Shown here: positions 1-7,908 of the stretch, piece after piece
Layout: the number at the start of each line of letters is the position of its first letter
Position numbering within the stretch: the stretch's first letter is position 1
Origin: Deltaproteobacteria bacterium
GTDB lineage: Bacteria > Myxococcota > UBA796 > SXON01
Direction: 5' to 3'
Assembly: GCA_947483545.1 (NCBI GenBank)
Contig: CANKNP010000127.1
Location: 1-12,850, forward strand
Length of the DNA stretch: 12,850 nucleotides
Notes under the pieces: model-generated
Told to the model about the DNA's origin: nothing
Databases searched by the model: none
What the model saw: only the letters and a program-made list of their open reading frames with translations
Translations under genes and position numbers: made by a program

Positions 1-29
1 GGGGGGGGGGGGGGGGGGGGGGAGGGGGG
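1..29. repeat. Poly-G run at the left edge
   Basis: Twenty-two consecutive G, then one A and six G, open the window. In the minus-strand partial gene this reads as a run of proline codons. It may be a genuine homopolymer on which assembly stopped, or a low-quality edge. Sequence left of about position 30 should not be trusted for protein prediction. Confidence 0.8.
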
Positions 30-142
30 TCGGGGCGTGGGTAAAGCAGGTCCCGTTGGAACACGGCGAGCGCGGCGACGACGCAGCCGTAGGCGATCAG
101 CGGCGCCCGGACGAGGATGACAAGCCAGCGGGGAACAGTCAC
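1..142 (-). CDS. Partial N-terminus of a probable membrane-anchored alpha/beta hydrolase
   Basis: The gene runs leftwards off the window, so only about 47 codons are visible. From a GTG at 142-140 the minus strand reads VTVPRWLVILVRAPLI, a hydrophobic stretch to about residue 27, then FQRDLLYPRPD before the codons run into the C-rich edge as prolines. A single N-terminal membrane helix followed by an F-Q-R-x-L-L-Y-P motif is typical of BEM46/YfhR-like serine hydrolases of the alpha/beta fold, which sit on the membrane with the catalytic domain outside it. The catalytic Ser-Asp-His residues lie beyond the edge, so the assignment rests on this short motif. An in-frame TAG lies 9 bases upstream of the GTG, so no earlier start exists; the nearby G-rich stretch is uncomfortably close for a Shine-Dalgarno site. 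The start is divergent from the VanZ-like gene with only 37 bp between them. It could be any small anchored hydrolase. Confidence 0.5.
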   Translation of the reverse strand, partial: MTVPRWLVILVRAPLIAYGCVVAALAVFQRDLLYPRPDPPPPPPPPP

Positions 143-179
143 TCCCCCTTGCTATCCCCCTCGGGTGGCAGGATAGGAC

Positions 180-1244
180 TTGGCGGTGCGCGCCTGGGCC
201 CTCATCGCAGCGGCGCTCTGCGCGTTCACCTGGCTCTCCGAGGTGTACATGGACCCGGTCGCGCCGGTGGGGTCTGAGCTGCTCTCGAACCCCTGGGTGC
301 CCTACGTGCGGGACGGGGGGCGGGTCTCAGCTGCCGTTGACGGGTTCCGGCTCGGCGTGAGCGAGTGCGAGGCGCTGTGCGAGGCCCGCATCGACACATC
401 GTTTCCCTACGTTTCCACGGCGCCGCTCCAAGTCACGGCGCGCTTGCACGGCGCAGATGCCGAGGATGGACCTACCTACCTGCTCGTCGCGGACCGCAAC
501 GACGCGGACTTGATGCTGTCCGCCGACTGGGTGGTCGCGACGCCGACGGGCGATGCATATCGGGCCGTGCTCTGGCCTCACCCGGGGACCACCCAGGTGG
601 GGGTCCGAATCGCGCGGGGCGGGAGAATCGGCGACGGGGATCTGGACGTCAGCGACATCTCAGCGCGGCGGGTCGAGGTGGTGCCCGCGCAACGGGCCTT
701 CAGCGTTGCCGTCCGCGTCGGGTGGCTCGCGTGGTTCGTCGGTGCGGCTCGGGCGCTTTGGACGCGGTCGGCGCGGCCCCGGGTGTTCGCGTTCGCGGTG
801 GCGCTCGCGCTCCTTGGGGTGGGCGCCCTCCTCGCGCCGCTCCCGGAGTCGGCGATGACCCAGGCGGAGCGCGCCGCTGAGCGCGTGGCGACCACGGGGG
901 GCATGGCCCGACCGGAGCCGCTCGTTCACGTTCGGCTCGCGCGGGCGCTCAGGGTCGCCGCCCCCTCTGATGAGCTGAACCACACAGCCCTGTTCTTCGC
1001 CGCCAGTGCCGTCGCGTTCTTGTGTTGGCCCCGCGCACCGCTCCTGCAGGTGGTTCTGGGCCTGCTGCTGGCTGGTGGCATCACAGAGGTGCTGCAGTGG
1101 TTCACCGCGGCACGCTCCCCCACAGCGGACGATCTCGGCTGGGATACGCTTGGAACGGGGCTCGCGCTCGCCGCCCGGCTGGGCTATCGTTGCGTGGTGC
1201 GTCCAGGCCCCAGGCGTGCTAACGGCCGCGAATCCCGGGAGTAG
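180..1244 (+). CDS. VanZ-like polytopic membrane protein with an N-terminal extracytoplasmic domain
   Basis: This encodes 354 residues. The TTG at 180 is preceded by AGGA at 170-173 with 6-base spacing; GTG at 186 is the alternative. Seen: a membrane helix at residues 2-20, a hydrophilic region of about 150 residues with a C-x3-C pair (C63, C67), hydrophobic helices near 176-193 and 202-220, then a VanZ-like block at about 262-335. That block has DELNH at the start of a helix, then EVLQWF and ARSPTADDLGWDTLGTGLA, matching the E-x-x-Q...R-s...D-x-x-x-N/D-T-x-G pattern of the VanZ family. VanZ proteins usually have about 120-200 residues, so the periplasmic insert is extra. Family members confer low-level glycopeptide resistance or occur at exopolysaccharide loci; the exact biochemical role is unclear. 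The gene lies 3 bp upstream of the dehydratase gene, so cotranscription is likely and a role in surface polysaccharide is the better inference. Confidence 0.75.
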   Translation: MAVRAWALIAAALCAFTWLSEVYMDPVAPVGSELLSNPWVPYVRDGGRVSAAVDGFRLGVSECEALCEARIDTSFPYVSTAPLQVTARLHGADAEDGPTYLLVADRNDADLMLSADWVVATPTGDAYRAVLWPHPGTTQVGVRIARGGRIGDGDLDVSDISARRVEVVPAQRAFSVAVRVGWLAWFVGAARALWTRSARPRVFAFAVALALLGVGALLAPLPESAMTQAERAAERVATTGGMARPEPLVHVRLARALRVAAPSDELNHTALFFAASAVAFLCWPRAPLLQVVLGLLLAGGITEVLQWFTAARSPTADDLGWDTLGTGLALAARLGYRCVVRPGPRRANGRESRE

Positions 1245-1247
1245 ATC

Positions 1248-3191
1248 GTGCGAAAACCAAGCTTCGTGAGCCGCTCCTCCCTGGTCTTCGTCCACGACGT
1301 GGTCATGGCCGGCGCTTCGTTCGTCGTGTCGTTGTATTTGCGCCTCGGCGACCGGGTGCTGCTCCTGCCGGTTGGTTGGCTCGCCTTCAACACGGTGTTG
1401 TTCGCGGCGTGCGCGGCCGTTGTTTTCCGGGTGCTTGGCTTGTATCGGGGGCTTTGGCGCTACGCCTCCCTCAACGACCTCATCGCGATCACCAAGGCCG
1501 TCACGCTGACCATGCTGGTCTACTTGCCGCTCACGTTCGTGATCACGCGCCTGGACATGCTCCCCCGCTCGCTGATCGTGATCCAGGGCCTCGTCCTCAT
1601 GGTCATGATCGGGGCGCCGCGCTTTGGCTATCGCTTGTTCAAGGACGGTCGGCTGGACCTCCGCCGGAACAACGGCCCCCGCGTCCCCACGCTTCTCATC
1701 GGCGCTGGGGATGGCGCAGAGATGTTCGTGCGGGCCATGGACCAGCCGGGCGGGACCTACCGGGTGCTCGGCATCATCGAGACCGAGAGAGCGCGGGTGG
1801 GCTACCGGATGCACGGCATCACGGTGGTCGGGCACGTCGATGACGATCTTGCGGCGTTGATCACCCGGATGACGGACGAGGGGGAGCGTCCGCAGCGGCT
1901 CGTGATCACCAGCGACAACCTGAGCGGGGATCGCGTCAGCGCGCTCCTGGAGCTCTCCGACAAGCTTGGGATCGCGCTCTCCCGGCTGCCCAAACTCACC
2001 GAGTTCAAGCACGGGTTCGTCAACAAGATCGAGGTTCGCCCCATCGCGCTTGAGGATTTGCTCAACCGACCCCAGAGCGTGCTGGACCGCGCGGGGATGC
2101 GCGAGCTGATTCAGGGGCGCACGGTGCTGGTGACCGGCGCGGGCGGGAGCATCGGCAGCGAGCTTGTCCGACAGATCTCGGACTTCGGGCCGAAGTCGCT
2201 GCTGCTGGTCGACAACTCGGAGTACCAGCTCTACCTGATCGACATGGAGATCGCGGAGCGCCACCCCACGCTGCCCCGACATCCCGTGTTGGCCGATGTT
2301 CGAGACCGCGAGAAGATCCACACGGTGCTCGCGGCGGCGCGCCCAGACCTCGTCTTTCACGCGGCCGCGCTCAAGCATGTGCCGATGGTGGAGATGCACC
2401 CCACTGAGGGCGTGCTCACCAACGTTCAGGGGAGTCGAAACCTCGCGGATGCATGCCGGACGACCGGCGTTCGCGCGATGGTCATGGTCTCGACAGACAA
2501 GGCCGTGAACCCAACCAACGTGATGGGGGCCACCAAGCGTCTGGCTGAGAGCTACTGCCAGGCGTTGGACCTGCTGGAGTCGGACCGGAACCCCCGGACG
2601 CGCTTTGTGACCGTCCGGTTCGGAAACGTGCTCGGCTCGACCGGTTCGGTGGTGCCGTTGTTCCAAAAACAGCTCGCGAAGGGCGGGCCGTTGACCGTCA
2701 CCCACCCCGACATCGAGCGCTACTTCATGACCGTACGGGAGGCGGTGGAGCTGATCCTCCAGGCGTCTGTGCTACGCACCCAAGAGGTGGATGGTGCCGC
2801 TGCCGGTGGGCGCCTGTTCGTGCTCGACATGGGCGACCCCGTGCGGATCGTAGACCTCGCCAAGCAGATGATCCGGCTCGCTGGGCTCCGTCCGGGTACC
2901 GACGTCGAGATCGCGTTCACCGGGATGCGACCGGGCGAGAAGCTACGCGAGGAGCTGTTCCACACCGCAGAGGAGCTGGTGCCGACCGCGGCGAAGGGGA
3001 TCCAGCTCGCCTCGCCCCGGACTGTCGATCACGCGCTGCTCTCGCGGGCCATCGACGCGCTGGTGGAGACGGCTCGGCGGGGGCGGGTCGAGGAGACCCT
3101 CACGCAGCTTCGCCAGTTGGTCCCGGAGTATGAAGCGAACACGCCGGCCCGGCCGCCCAGCGCGGAGGGGGCAGGGGAGCGGTTTTCGTAG
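1248..3191 (+). CDS. Polytopic nucleotide-sugar 4,6-dehydratase (FlaA1/WbpM/CapD family)
   Basis: This encodes 647 residues, about the usual length of the long membrane-bound class (WbpM, PglF). GTG at 1248 follows GGGAG at 1237-1241. Residues 10-130 hold four hydrophobic helices. A first Rossmann-like region follows, with LIGAGDGAEMF at about 160-170. The catalytic short-chain dehydrogenase domain starts at TGAGGSIGSE (296-305, NAD(P)-binding). The motif STDKAVNPTNVMGATK gives S415, D417, K418, M426 and K430, the Ser-Met-Lys arrangement of the long-chain 4,6-dehydratases in which Met replaces the usual Tyr. RFGNVLGS (457-464) and MRPGEKLREELF near the end are also family hallmarks. Known members convert UDP-GlcNAc to UDP-4-keto-6-deoxy-HexNAc, a precursor of QuiNAc, FucNAc and bacillosamine; the substrate here is inferred. 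It would act at the inner face of the cytoplasmic membrane, supplying modified sugars to the adjacent polysaccharide genes. Confidence 0.93.
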   Translation: MRKPSFVSRSSLVFVHDVVMAGASFVVSLYLRLGDRVLLLPVGWLAFNTVLFAACAAVVFRVLGLYRGLWRYASLNDLIAITKAVTLTMLVYLPLTFVITRLDMLPRSLIVIQGLVLMVMIGAPRFGYRLFKDGRLDLRRNNGPRVPTLLIGAGDGAEMFVRAMDQPGGTYRVLGIIETERARVGYRMHGITVVGHVDDDLAALITRMTDEGERPQRLVITSDNLSGDRVSALLELSDKLGIALSRLPKLTEFKHGFVNKIEVRPIALEDLLNRPQSVLDRAGMRELIQGRTVLVTGAGGSIGSELVRQISDFGPKSLLLVDNSEYQLYLIDMEIAERHPTLPRHPVLADVRDREKIHTVLAAARPDLVFHAAALKHVPMVEMHPTEGVLTNVQGSRNLADACRTTGVRAMVMVSTDKAVNPTNVMGATKRLAESYCQALDLLESDRNPRTRFVTVRFGNVLGSTGSVVPLFQKQLAKGGPLTVTHPDIERYFMTVREAVELILQASVLRTQEVDGAAAGGRLFVLDMGDPVRIVDLAKQMIRLAGLRPGTDVEIAFTGMRPGEKLREELFHTAEELVPTAAKGIQLASPRTVDHALLSRAIDALVETARRGRVEETLTQLRQLVPEYEANTPARPPSAEGAGERFS

Positions 3192-3227
3192 TTGGTGGGG
3201 GTACGAGCGCGAGTAGACGGCCGAATC

Positions 3228-3297
3228 CCTACAGCCTACAGCCTACAGCCTACAGCCTACAGCCTACAGCCTACAGCCTACAGCCTACAGCCTACAG
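3228..3297. repeat. Ten perfect tandem copies of heptamer CCTACAG
   Basis: The unit CCTACAG is repeated ten times without a mismatch, 70 bp in all, filling most of the convergent gap between the dehydratase and the polymerase/ligase genes. Read on the minus strand it is CTGTAGG. Because 7 is not a multiple of 3, every minus-strand frame meets TAG within three units. The TAG that ends the polymerase gene (3294-3292) lies in the first unit met. The plus strand has no stop in any frame of the repeat. Heptanucleotide arrays are known in cyanobacteria and some other lineages; copy number is likely to vary by slippage. Confidence 0.97.
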
Positions 3298-5649
3298 CGC
3301 CAGCCGCTGGCAGGCCTCGGACACCGGGAGAGCGTGTGCGCTCACCGAGCTGGTGATCAGCCCCCAGCGTTCGATGGTGTGGAGGCAGCCGACCGAGTCG
3401 CCCTCGCGCATCTGTAGGCGCGCGATCTCCAGGCCCAGGTTGGGATCGAGGGTGCCGTCGAGCTCAAATCGACGGGCGAGCGCCAGGGCGTGCTGTGGGC
3501 CCCCTGCCGCCTCGGCGCTGTGAAAGGCCTGCACCCGGAGGGCGGGGTTGGACCGGGCCCCTTGAAGGTAGGCCGCTGCGGCGGCCTCATGCTTGCCCCG
3601 CGCGGTCAGAACGGCGCCGTACTCAGAGAGCACGGCCTCGTCGTTCGGCTTGCGCTCCAGGATCGCCGCGAGCCAGGGCTCCGCCTCCTCTGGACGACCA
3701 AGCTGACGCCAGATCACCGAGCGCACCAGGAGGTCTCCATACGTCTCCGGATCCAAGCGTGCCGCCTGTTCACAGGCCAGCAGCGCAACCTCCAGGTCTC
3801 CCTCCTCCCGGAGCTTCATGGCGAGCGCTGCCGAGTACTCGGGACGAGCCGTCTCAAAGGCGTTGAGCCAGAAGAGCCCCAGCGGGAACACCGCGTAGGC
3901 TTCGTTCAGGCCCAAGGCGGAGCGTTGAAATGCCCCCGCCCAGCGCTCAGCCGCGAGCGTCACATCTCCCTCTGCGCGGGCTACCCTGGCGAGCAGGATC
4001 CACGGGCGGTAGTCGGACGGATCCCGTTCGGCCGCCCGTTCCAGGAGCTTCGTCGCCGCCGCGTACTCCTTGGAGCGGGCCAAAACCATCGCTGCGTCGC
4101 GGAGGATGTCCGGCCGGTCGGGGTGGTCGGCCCCCACCTGGAGCGCCGCAGCTACCGCCACCGCCGGCTCGTTGGCGTGCTCAGCCGCCCAGGCTGCGTA
4201 CAAGCCCCTCTCAGGGTGTCCGGCGAGGAGCCACTCCAGCCGGTCGGCCCCCCGCGCGGCCGCCTCCGGATCCAGCCGAATGCCCCGGACGTCGGCTACC
4301 GCCGAAGCGATGAGGGCCTCTCGCAACTGCACGCCCGCAGCCGGCACTTGTGCGAGTCCGATCAGCACGACGACGGCGCGGACGGCTTGGGGCGACGCCA
4401 CCCGAGGTTGGCCGAACACGCTGAACAGGAGCGCCAGCATCCCGCCGGTCAGCAGCGCGATCGCCGGGATCTGAAGAGGGAACTCCACGCAGGCGTGGAG
4501 CCCCAAGCCGAGCAAACCGAGCGCGAACGCCAGACCTCGGCGAGGATCCCTCAGTGGACCGGGCCACACCAGCGCGAGCGCCAGCCCGCCGGCCACCACG
4601 CCCACCGCGCCAGTCTCCGCGAGCCACTCCAAGGGATCGCTATGCGCATGGGCGAAGCTCTGAAACTCCCCGTCCGACCGGTACGCGCGCACGGCGTCTG
4701 GGAACGACCCCCCGCCAGACCCCGCGAGCCAGAAGTCCCTGTACAAGCCCAGGGTATCGGCCCACAGCCCCGCCCTGGACGCCACGGAACCCCTGGCCCA
4801 TGCGGCGTTACCCGCCCATCCCTCCACGCCCAGCGCCGCCGCGGCGCCAAGGGCCAGCACCAGAGGGTGCAGCTGGCGGCTGGACAGGAGCCACGCCACG
4901 CCGATGGCTCCGCCCGCCACCAAGGCCCCGCTGGAGTGATCCCAGGCGATCACGGCGACCGTGGCGATGAAGGCGGCCACCGCCGCCCTGCGCTTCCAGC
5001 CCGGCTCGTCCTTGCGCAGCGCGACGGCCGCGGCGATGGGCGCGCCGAGCAGCATTACCGAGCTCGCATGATGCGAGTTCACGAACGGGGCGAAGAAGGG
5101 GGCGTGTCGGTACTCTGGCATAATCAGGCCGAAGACGGCCTCGGCGCCGGTCACTGCGTGCACCAGGGCGGTGACTGCGAGCACGGTGACCGCGGCGATC
5201 ACCACGGTCTCCGTCTCCTCACGCCGGTACCGCGCCGCCCCCCACACGCTCACGAGCCCCCCGAACCCGACGACCAGCATCCCCGTGGCGATCTCCCCGG
5301 GCAGGGCGTCAGGGTACGCCGAGAGCGTCAGCCAGTCGTCGTCTGGTCGGGCGGCCACCAGACCGGGGGCGATGAACCTGGCGACGCCAGCGGGGACTGG
5401 CAACCCACCGAGCGCGAGCGCGCCCAGGCGCAGCGCGCCCGCCATCCCCCAACGCACCGCCGCGCCGCCGCCTTCGAGCTTTCTGGCCGGGATGAACATC
5501 ACGAGGCCAGCGCCCGCGGCCACCATCAGGTGCAGGCCGGCCTGCACAGAAGGGGCAACCGCACCCAGAAAGAGGAACGAGACCGCGAGCGTCGACAAGA
5601 GCCATGCGCCCAACACCGCCAGCGGGCGCCGGGACCGAGAGGTGCGCAT
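3292..5649 (-). CDS. O-antigen ligase/polymerase family protein (Wzy/WaaL type) with C-terminal TPR domain
   Basis: This encodes 785 residues. The first 440 or so are strongly hydrophobic with about ten or more predicted helices. Diagnostic pieces are FFAPFVNSHHASSVM (185-199), GSGGGSFPDAV (310-320), HAHSDPLEWLAETGAVG (334-350) and HACVEFPLQIPA (385-396), which match the periplasmic-loop H-x-H-N/S-D-x-L-x-x-L-x-E-x-G pattern of Wzy_C/WaaL proteins. Residues about 455-785 are soluble and alpha-helical, with tetratricopeptide-like units such as YAAATKLLERAAERDPSD and PEEAEPWLAAILERKPND. Members polymerise or ligate lipid-linked glycan at the periplasmic side; sequence alone does not tell polymerase from ligase. 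The ATG at 5649 lies 3 bp after the stop of the kinase gene with no clear Shine-Dalgarno, so translational coupling is likely. The stop codon lies in the heptamer array. A 1126-codon open frame on the other strand is a high-GC shadow. Confidence 0.88.
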   Translation of the reverse strand: MRTSRSRRPLAVLGAWLLSTLAVSFLFLGAVAPSVQAGLHLMVAAGAGLVMFIPARKLEGGGAAVRWGMAGALRLGALALGGLPVPAGVARFIAPGLVAARPDDDWLTLSAYPDALPGEIATGMLVVGFGGLVSVWGAARYRREETETVVIAAVTVLAVTALVHAVTGAEAVFGLIMPEYRHAPFFAPFVNSHHASSVMLLGAPIAAAVALRKDEPGWKRRAAVAAFIATVAVIAWDHSSGALVAGGAIGVAWLLSSRQLHPLVLALGAAAALGVEGWAGNAAWARGSVASRAGLWADTLGLYRDFWLAGSGGGSFPDAVRAYRSDGEFQSFAHAHSDPLEWLAETGAVGVVAGGLALALVWPGPLRDPRRGLAFALGLLGLGLHACVEFPLQIPAIALLTGGMLALLFSVFGQPRVASPQAVRAVVVLIGLAQVPAAGVQLREALIASAVADVRGIRLDPEAAARGADRLEWLLAGHPERGLYAAWAAEHANEPAVAVAAALQVGADHPDRPDILRDAAMVLARSKEYAAATKLLERAAERDPSDYRPWILLARVARAEGDVTLAAERWAGAFQRSALGLNEAYAVFPLGLFWLNAFETARPEYSAALAMKLREEGDLEVALLACEQAARLDPETYGDLLVRSVIWRQLGRPEEAEPWLAAILERKPNDEAVLSEYGAVLTARGKHEAAAAAYLQGARSNPALRVQAFHSAEAAGGPQHALALARRFELDGTLDPNLGLEIARLQMREGDSVGCLHTIERWGLITSSVSAHALPVSEACQRLAL

Positions 5650-5652
5650 CGA

Positions 5653-7848
5653 CTACTTGGCCGCTGCGTCCGGCTTGGGTTCCACTTCCGTAGACTTGTA
5701 CCGGTAGTCGTAGTCGTAGTAGTACTTGTACTTGGTACGACGCTGGCTGAGATCGACGTCGTTGACGATCACCCCGATGATCGGCGCTTCGACCTGCTTC
5801 AAGCGATACACGACGTCTTGCACCAGGCGGCGCGAGACCGTCTGCTCCCGCACGACGAACACGACCCCATCCACGAGCTTCGTGAGGATCGCCGCGTCGG
5901 ACAGCATTCCCGCGGGGGGCGTGTCGATCAGCACCAGATCGTAGCGGCCGTCCAGGTCGTTGAGCAGGTCGGCCATCGCCACGGATGCCAACAGCTCGTT
6001 GGGACCCTCCGTCCGCGAGCCGGCGGGCAAGATGTCAAGCCCCGGGATGCCGCTGGGCAGGATGGCGGTGTCCACGTTCGCGCCCTTGAGCACCGTCGAA
6101 AGGCCCAACCCCTTCGACATCTCAAAGATCTGGTGAACCCGCGGGCGGCGCATGTCGGCGTCGAGGATGAGCACCTTGCGGCCGAGGGTGGCGAACGACA
6201 CCCCGAGGCTCACGATTGTATTGGTCTTTCCCTCCGAAGGCACCGAGCTGGTGACCATCAGCCGCTTGAGGGACTTGCCTCGTTGACTGAACTCCACCAC
6301 AGTGCGGACCGCACGCACGGCTTCGGCGGCGGGGGAGCTCGGGTGCTCGAAGGTGTAGAGCGCGCGGCGGCGGTCATCCTCGGCTTCTGCCAGGCGAGGC
6401 ACGATGCCCAGGAACGGCACCCGCAGGTAGGTGGACACATGCTGGGGAGAGCTGATCGTGTTGTCGGCATACTCGAGCACGAAGCCGATGATCGCGCCGA
6501 GCAGGATGCCTACGAGAAGGGCGATGCCCATGTTCTTCGGGATGTTCGGGCTCACGGGCTTCGGATCGGGCCGCGCGTCGTCCACCACGACGACGTTGCT
6601 GAGCTTGGTGCGTGCGGCGAGATCGAGCTCGGCGTCTCGCTGGCTGAGCGTGGAGTAGAACTGTTTGCTCCTGTCGAGCTCCAGCTTGAGCCGTTCGTAC
6701 TCTCCGTGGAGCTTCTGCCGATCGAGCAGTTGGGACTTGGCGTGATCGATCGCCGCGGTCAAGCTCGCCTCCTTCGCGCGGAGGATGTCCAACTGGGCCC
6801 GCTCGGTGTTCAGGGTGCGCTCCACCTCTTTCCGGAGCTCTTTGTCAATGCTCGCGAGCTTCGCGTCTGAGTACGCACGCTCGGGCATCTTTTCCAGGTA
6901 GCGCGCCGCGATGCTCGCATTTTCGGTGGCAGTGCTGGAGTACTCCTGGGTCAGCGCGGTCACCAGCGGGGTGTCCATGTCCTTCGCGAGGGACTCCCAG
7001 GCGTTCTGCGCCAGCAAACGCTCGTGGCTGTGAAATGTGGTCTCCAGCAAGACCCTTTGGGTGTTGACCTCACCGAACGCCATGTTCAGGGCGTTCATCG
7101 TGGCGGAGAGCCGGGTGATCTCCTCCTCGGCGTCTGCCAGGTCGTTCTCGTTCTGGTAGGCGATGAGCGATTGGCCCTGGGTGATGATCGCCTGCTGGTA
7201 CTCCCGCAGTTGCTGTTGCAGCCAGACCTTGGCCTCTCTCGCGGAGTCCTGCCTGCTCGCGAGGTTCTGCTCGCGGTAGACCTCGGTCACGAGGTTTGCG
7301 AGCCGAGCCGCCCGGTCCGGGTCCGTGTCGATGACCGACACGTCCACGAGTTCGCTGCTGCGTCGCGGCGACACGGTCAACATGGTGTAGAGCTTGTTGG
7401 CGCCACCTCCTTCGATTGTGAAGCCCCCGACGCCCAAGAGCTCGTATCGGCGGACGACCTCCTCCCGTGCCGCCCTGCTCCGGATGAGATCGATCTGGGT
7501 CGTGGTGTAGGTGAGGGCCTGCGCGATCTGGTCGAAGTCCTTGACCTGCTGGACCTCTAGCTCTTGGCCGGAGTGGGTGACCATCTGGATCACTGCGTTG
7601 GCTTTGTACTGCTTCTGGAACAGCAAGTTCCCGATCAGCGCCAGCACCAGCACCCCGGCGGTGATGGCTCCGATCACTTTCCGCTGCATCTGCAGCATCC
7701 CCAAGATCTCCGCAGCGGTCAGCCCGGCCACCCCCTGCTCCGGGGCGGCAAGTCCGGCGTCGGGGGAAGGGTCTTGCTCCAAAATCTGCTCCGAGGGGGT
7801 CCGACCGCGACCATAGCCTGAATCGGGGTCGTTCGCCGGTCCCGTCAC
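5653..7848 (-). CDS. wzc: Wzc-like polysaccharide co-polymerase with BY-kinase domain
   Basis: From the chosen GTG the product has 731 residues. A membrane helix lies at about 58-77, followed by a Wzz chain-length domain with long coiled-coil segments (about 200-410), the Pro-rich PDPKPVSPNIPKN (427-439) and a second helix at 440-460. The cytoplasmic kinase follows: ExxRxxR oligomerisation motif (E509, R512, R515), Walker A SVPSEGKT (535-542), Walker A' ILDADMRRP (561-569), Walker B VLIDTPPAG (639-647), and a C-terminal cluster of seven tyrosines between 707 and 717, the usual autophosphorylation tail. Known BY-kinases control chain length and export together with Wza and Wzy. The frame stays open upstream into the antisense of the Wza gene, so the start is uncertain. 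GTG 7848 leaves 60 bp to the divergent gene but lacks a clear Shine-Dalgarno. GTG 7731 (692 residues) has GGAG 6 bases before it and is a strong alternative. ATG 7908 would abut the divergent start. Confidence 0.93.
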   Translation of the reverse strand: MTGPANDPDSGYGRGRTPSEQILEQDPSPDAGLAAPEQGVAGLTAAEILGMLQMQRKVIGAITAGVLVLALIGNLLFQKQYKANAVIQMVTHSGQELEVQQVKDFDQIAQALTYTTTQIDLIRSRAAREEVVRRYELLGVGGFTIEGGGANKLYTMLTVSPRRSSELVDVSVIDTDPDRAARLANLVTEVYREQNLASRQDSAREAKVWLQQQLREYQQAIITQGQSLIAYQNENDLADAEEEITRLSATMNALNMAFGEVNTQRVLLETTFHSHERLLAQNAWESLAKDMDTPLVTALTQEYSSTATENASIAARYLEKMPERAYSDAKLASIDKELRKEVERTLNTERAQLDILRAKEASLTAAIDHAKSQLLDRQKLHGEYERLKLELDRSKQFYSTLSQRDAELDLAARTKLSNVVVVDDARPDPKPVSPNIPKNMGIALLVGILLGAIIGFVLEYADNTISSPQHVSTYLRVPFLGIVPRLAEAEDDRRRALYTFEHPSSPAAEAVRAVRTVVEFSQRGKSLKRLMVTSSVPSEGKTNTIVSLGVSFATLGRKVLILDADMRRPRVHQIFEMSKGLGLSTVLKGANVDTAILPSGIPGLDILPAGSRTEGPNELLASVAMADLLNDLDGRYDLVLIDTPPAGMLSDAAILTKLVDGVVFVVREQTVSRRLVQDVVYRLKQVEAPIIGVIVNDVDLSQRRTKYKYYYDYDYRYKSTEVEPKPDAAAK

Positions 7849-7876
7849 GACGCGGGCGGAACGTCGAAAATGCGGG

Positions 7877-7882
7877 TATGAT
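7877..7882 (+). promoter_or_regulatory. Possible -10 element for the Wza-like gene
   Basis: TATGAT matches the sigma-70 -10 consensus at five of six bases and lies 26 bases before the GTG start, which would give a short leader containing the GGGAG ribosome site at 7899-7903. No convincing -35 hexamer is seen 16-18 bases upstream, so an activator or another sigma factor may be needed. The same short gap must serve the divergent kinase gene, or that promoter lies within the kinase N-terminal region if GTG 7731 is the true start. Confidence 0.35.
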
Positions 7883-7908
7883 GGCCGCCGCTGACCTCGG
7901 GAGTCCAT

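Noticed and set aside
1..22. Two-colour sequencing dark-cycle poly-G artefact
   Set aside because: Reads extending past the left edge are minus-strand and would show such an artefact as poly-C on the plus strand; the run here is G on the plus strand, so the simple version of this artefact does not fit.
660..2705. A 681-codon open frame on the minus strand
   Set aside because: It is antisense to the VanZ-like and dehydratase genes, has low-complexity His/Arg/Glu composition and shows no recognisable motif.
3228..3297. CRISPR array
   Set aside because: The units are 7 bp and contiguous with no spacers, so this is a simple tandem repeat.
3490..6870. A 1126-codon open frame on the plus strand
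   Set aside because: It runs antisense to two clear minus-strand genes (TPR polymerase/ligase and BY-kinase), is rich in Arg, His, Gly and Pro with no domain, and is a third-position GC shadow.
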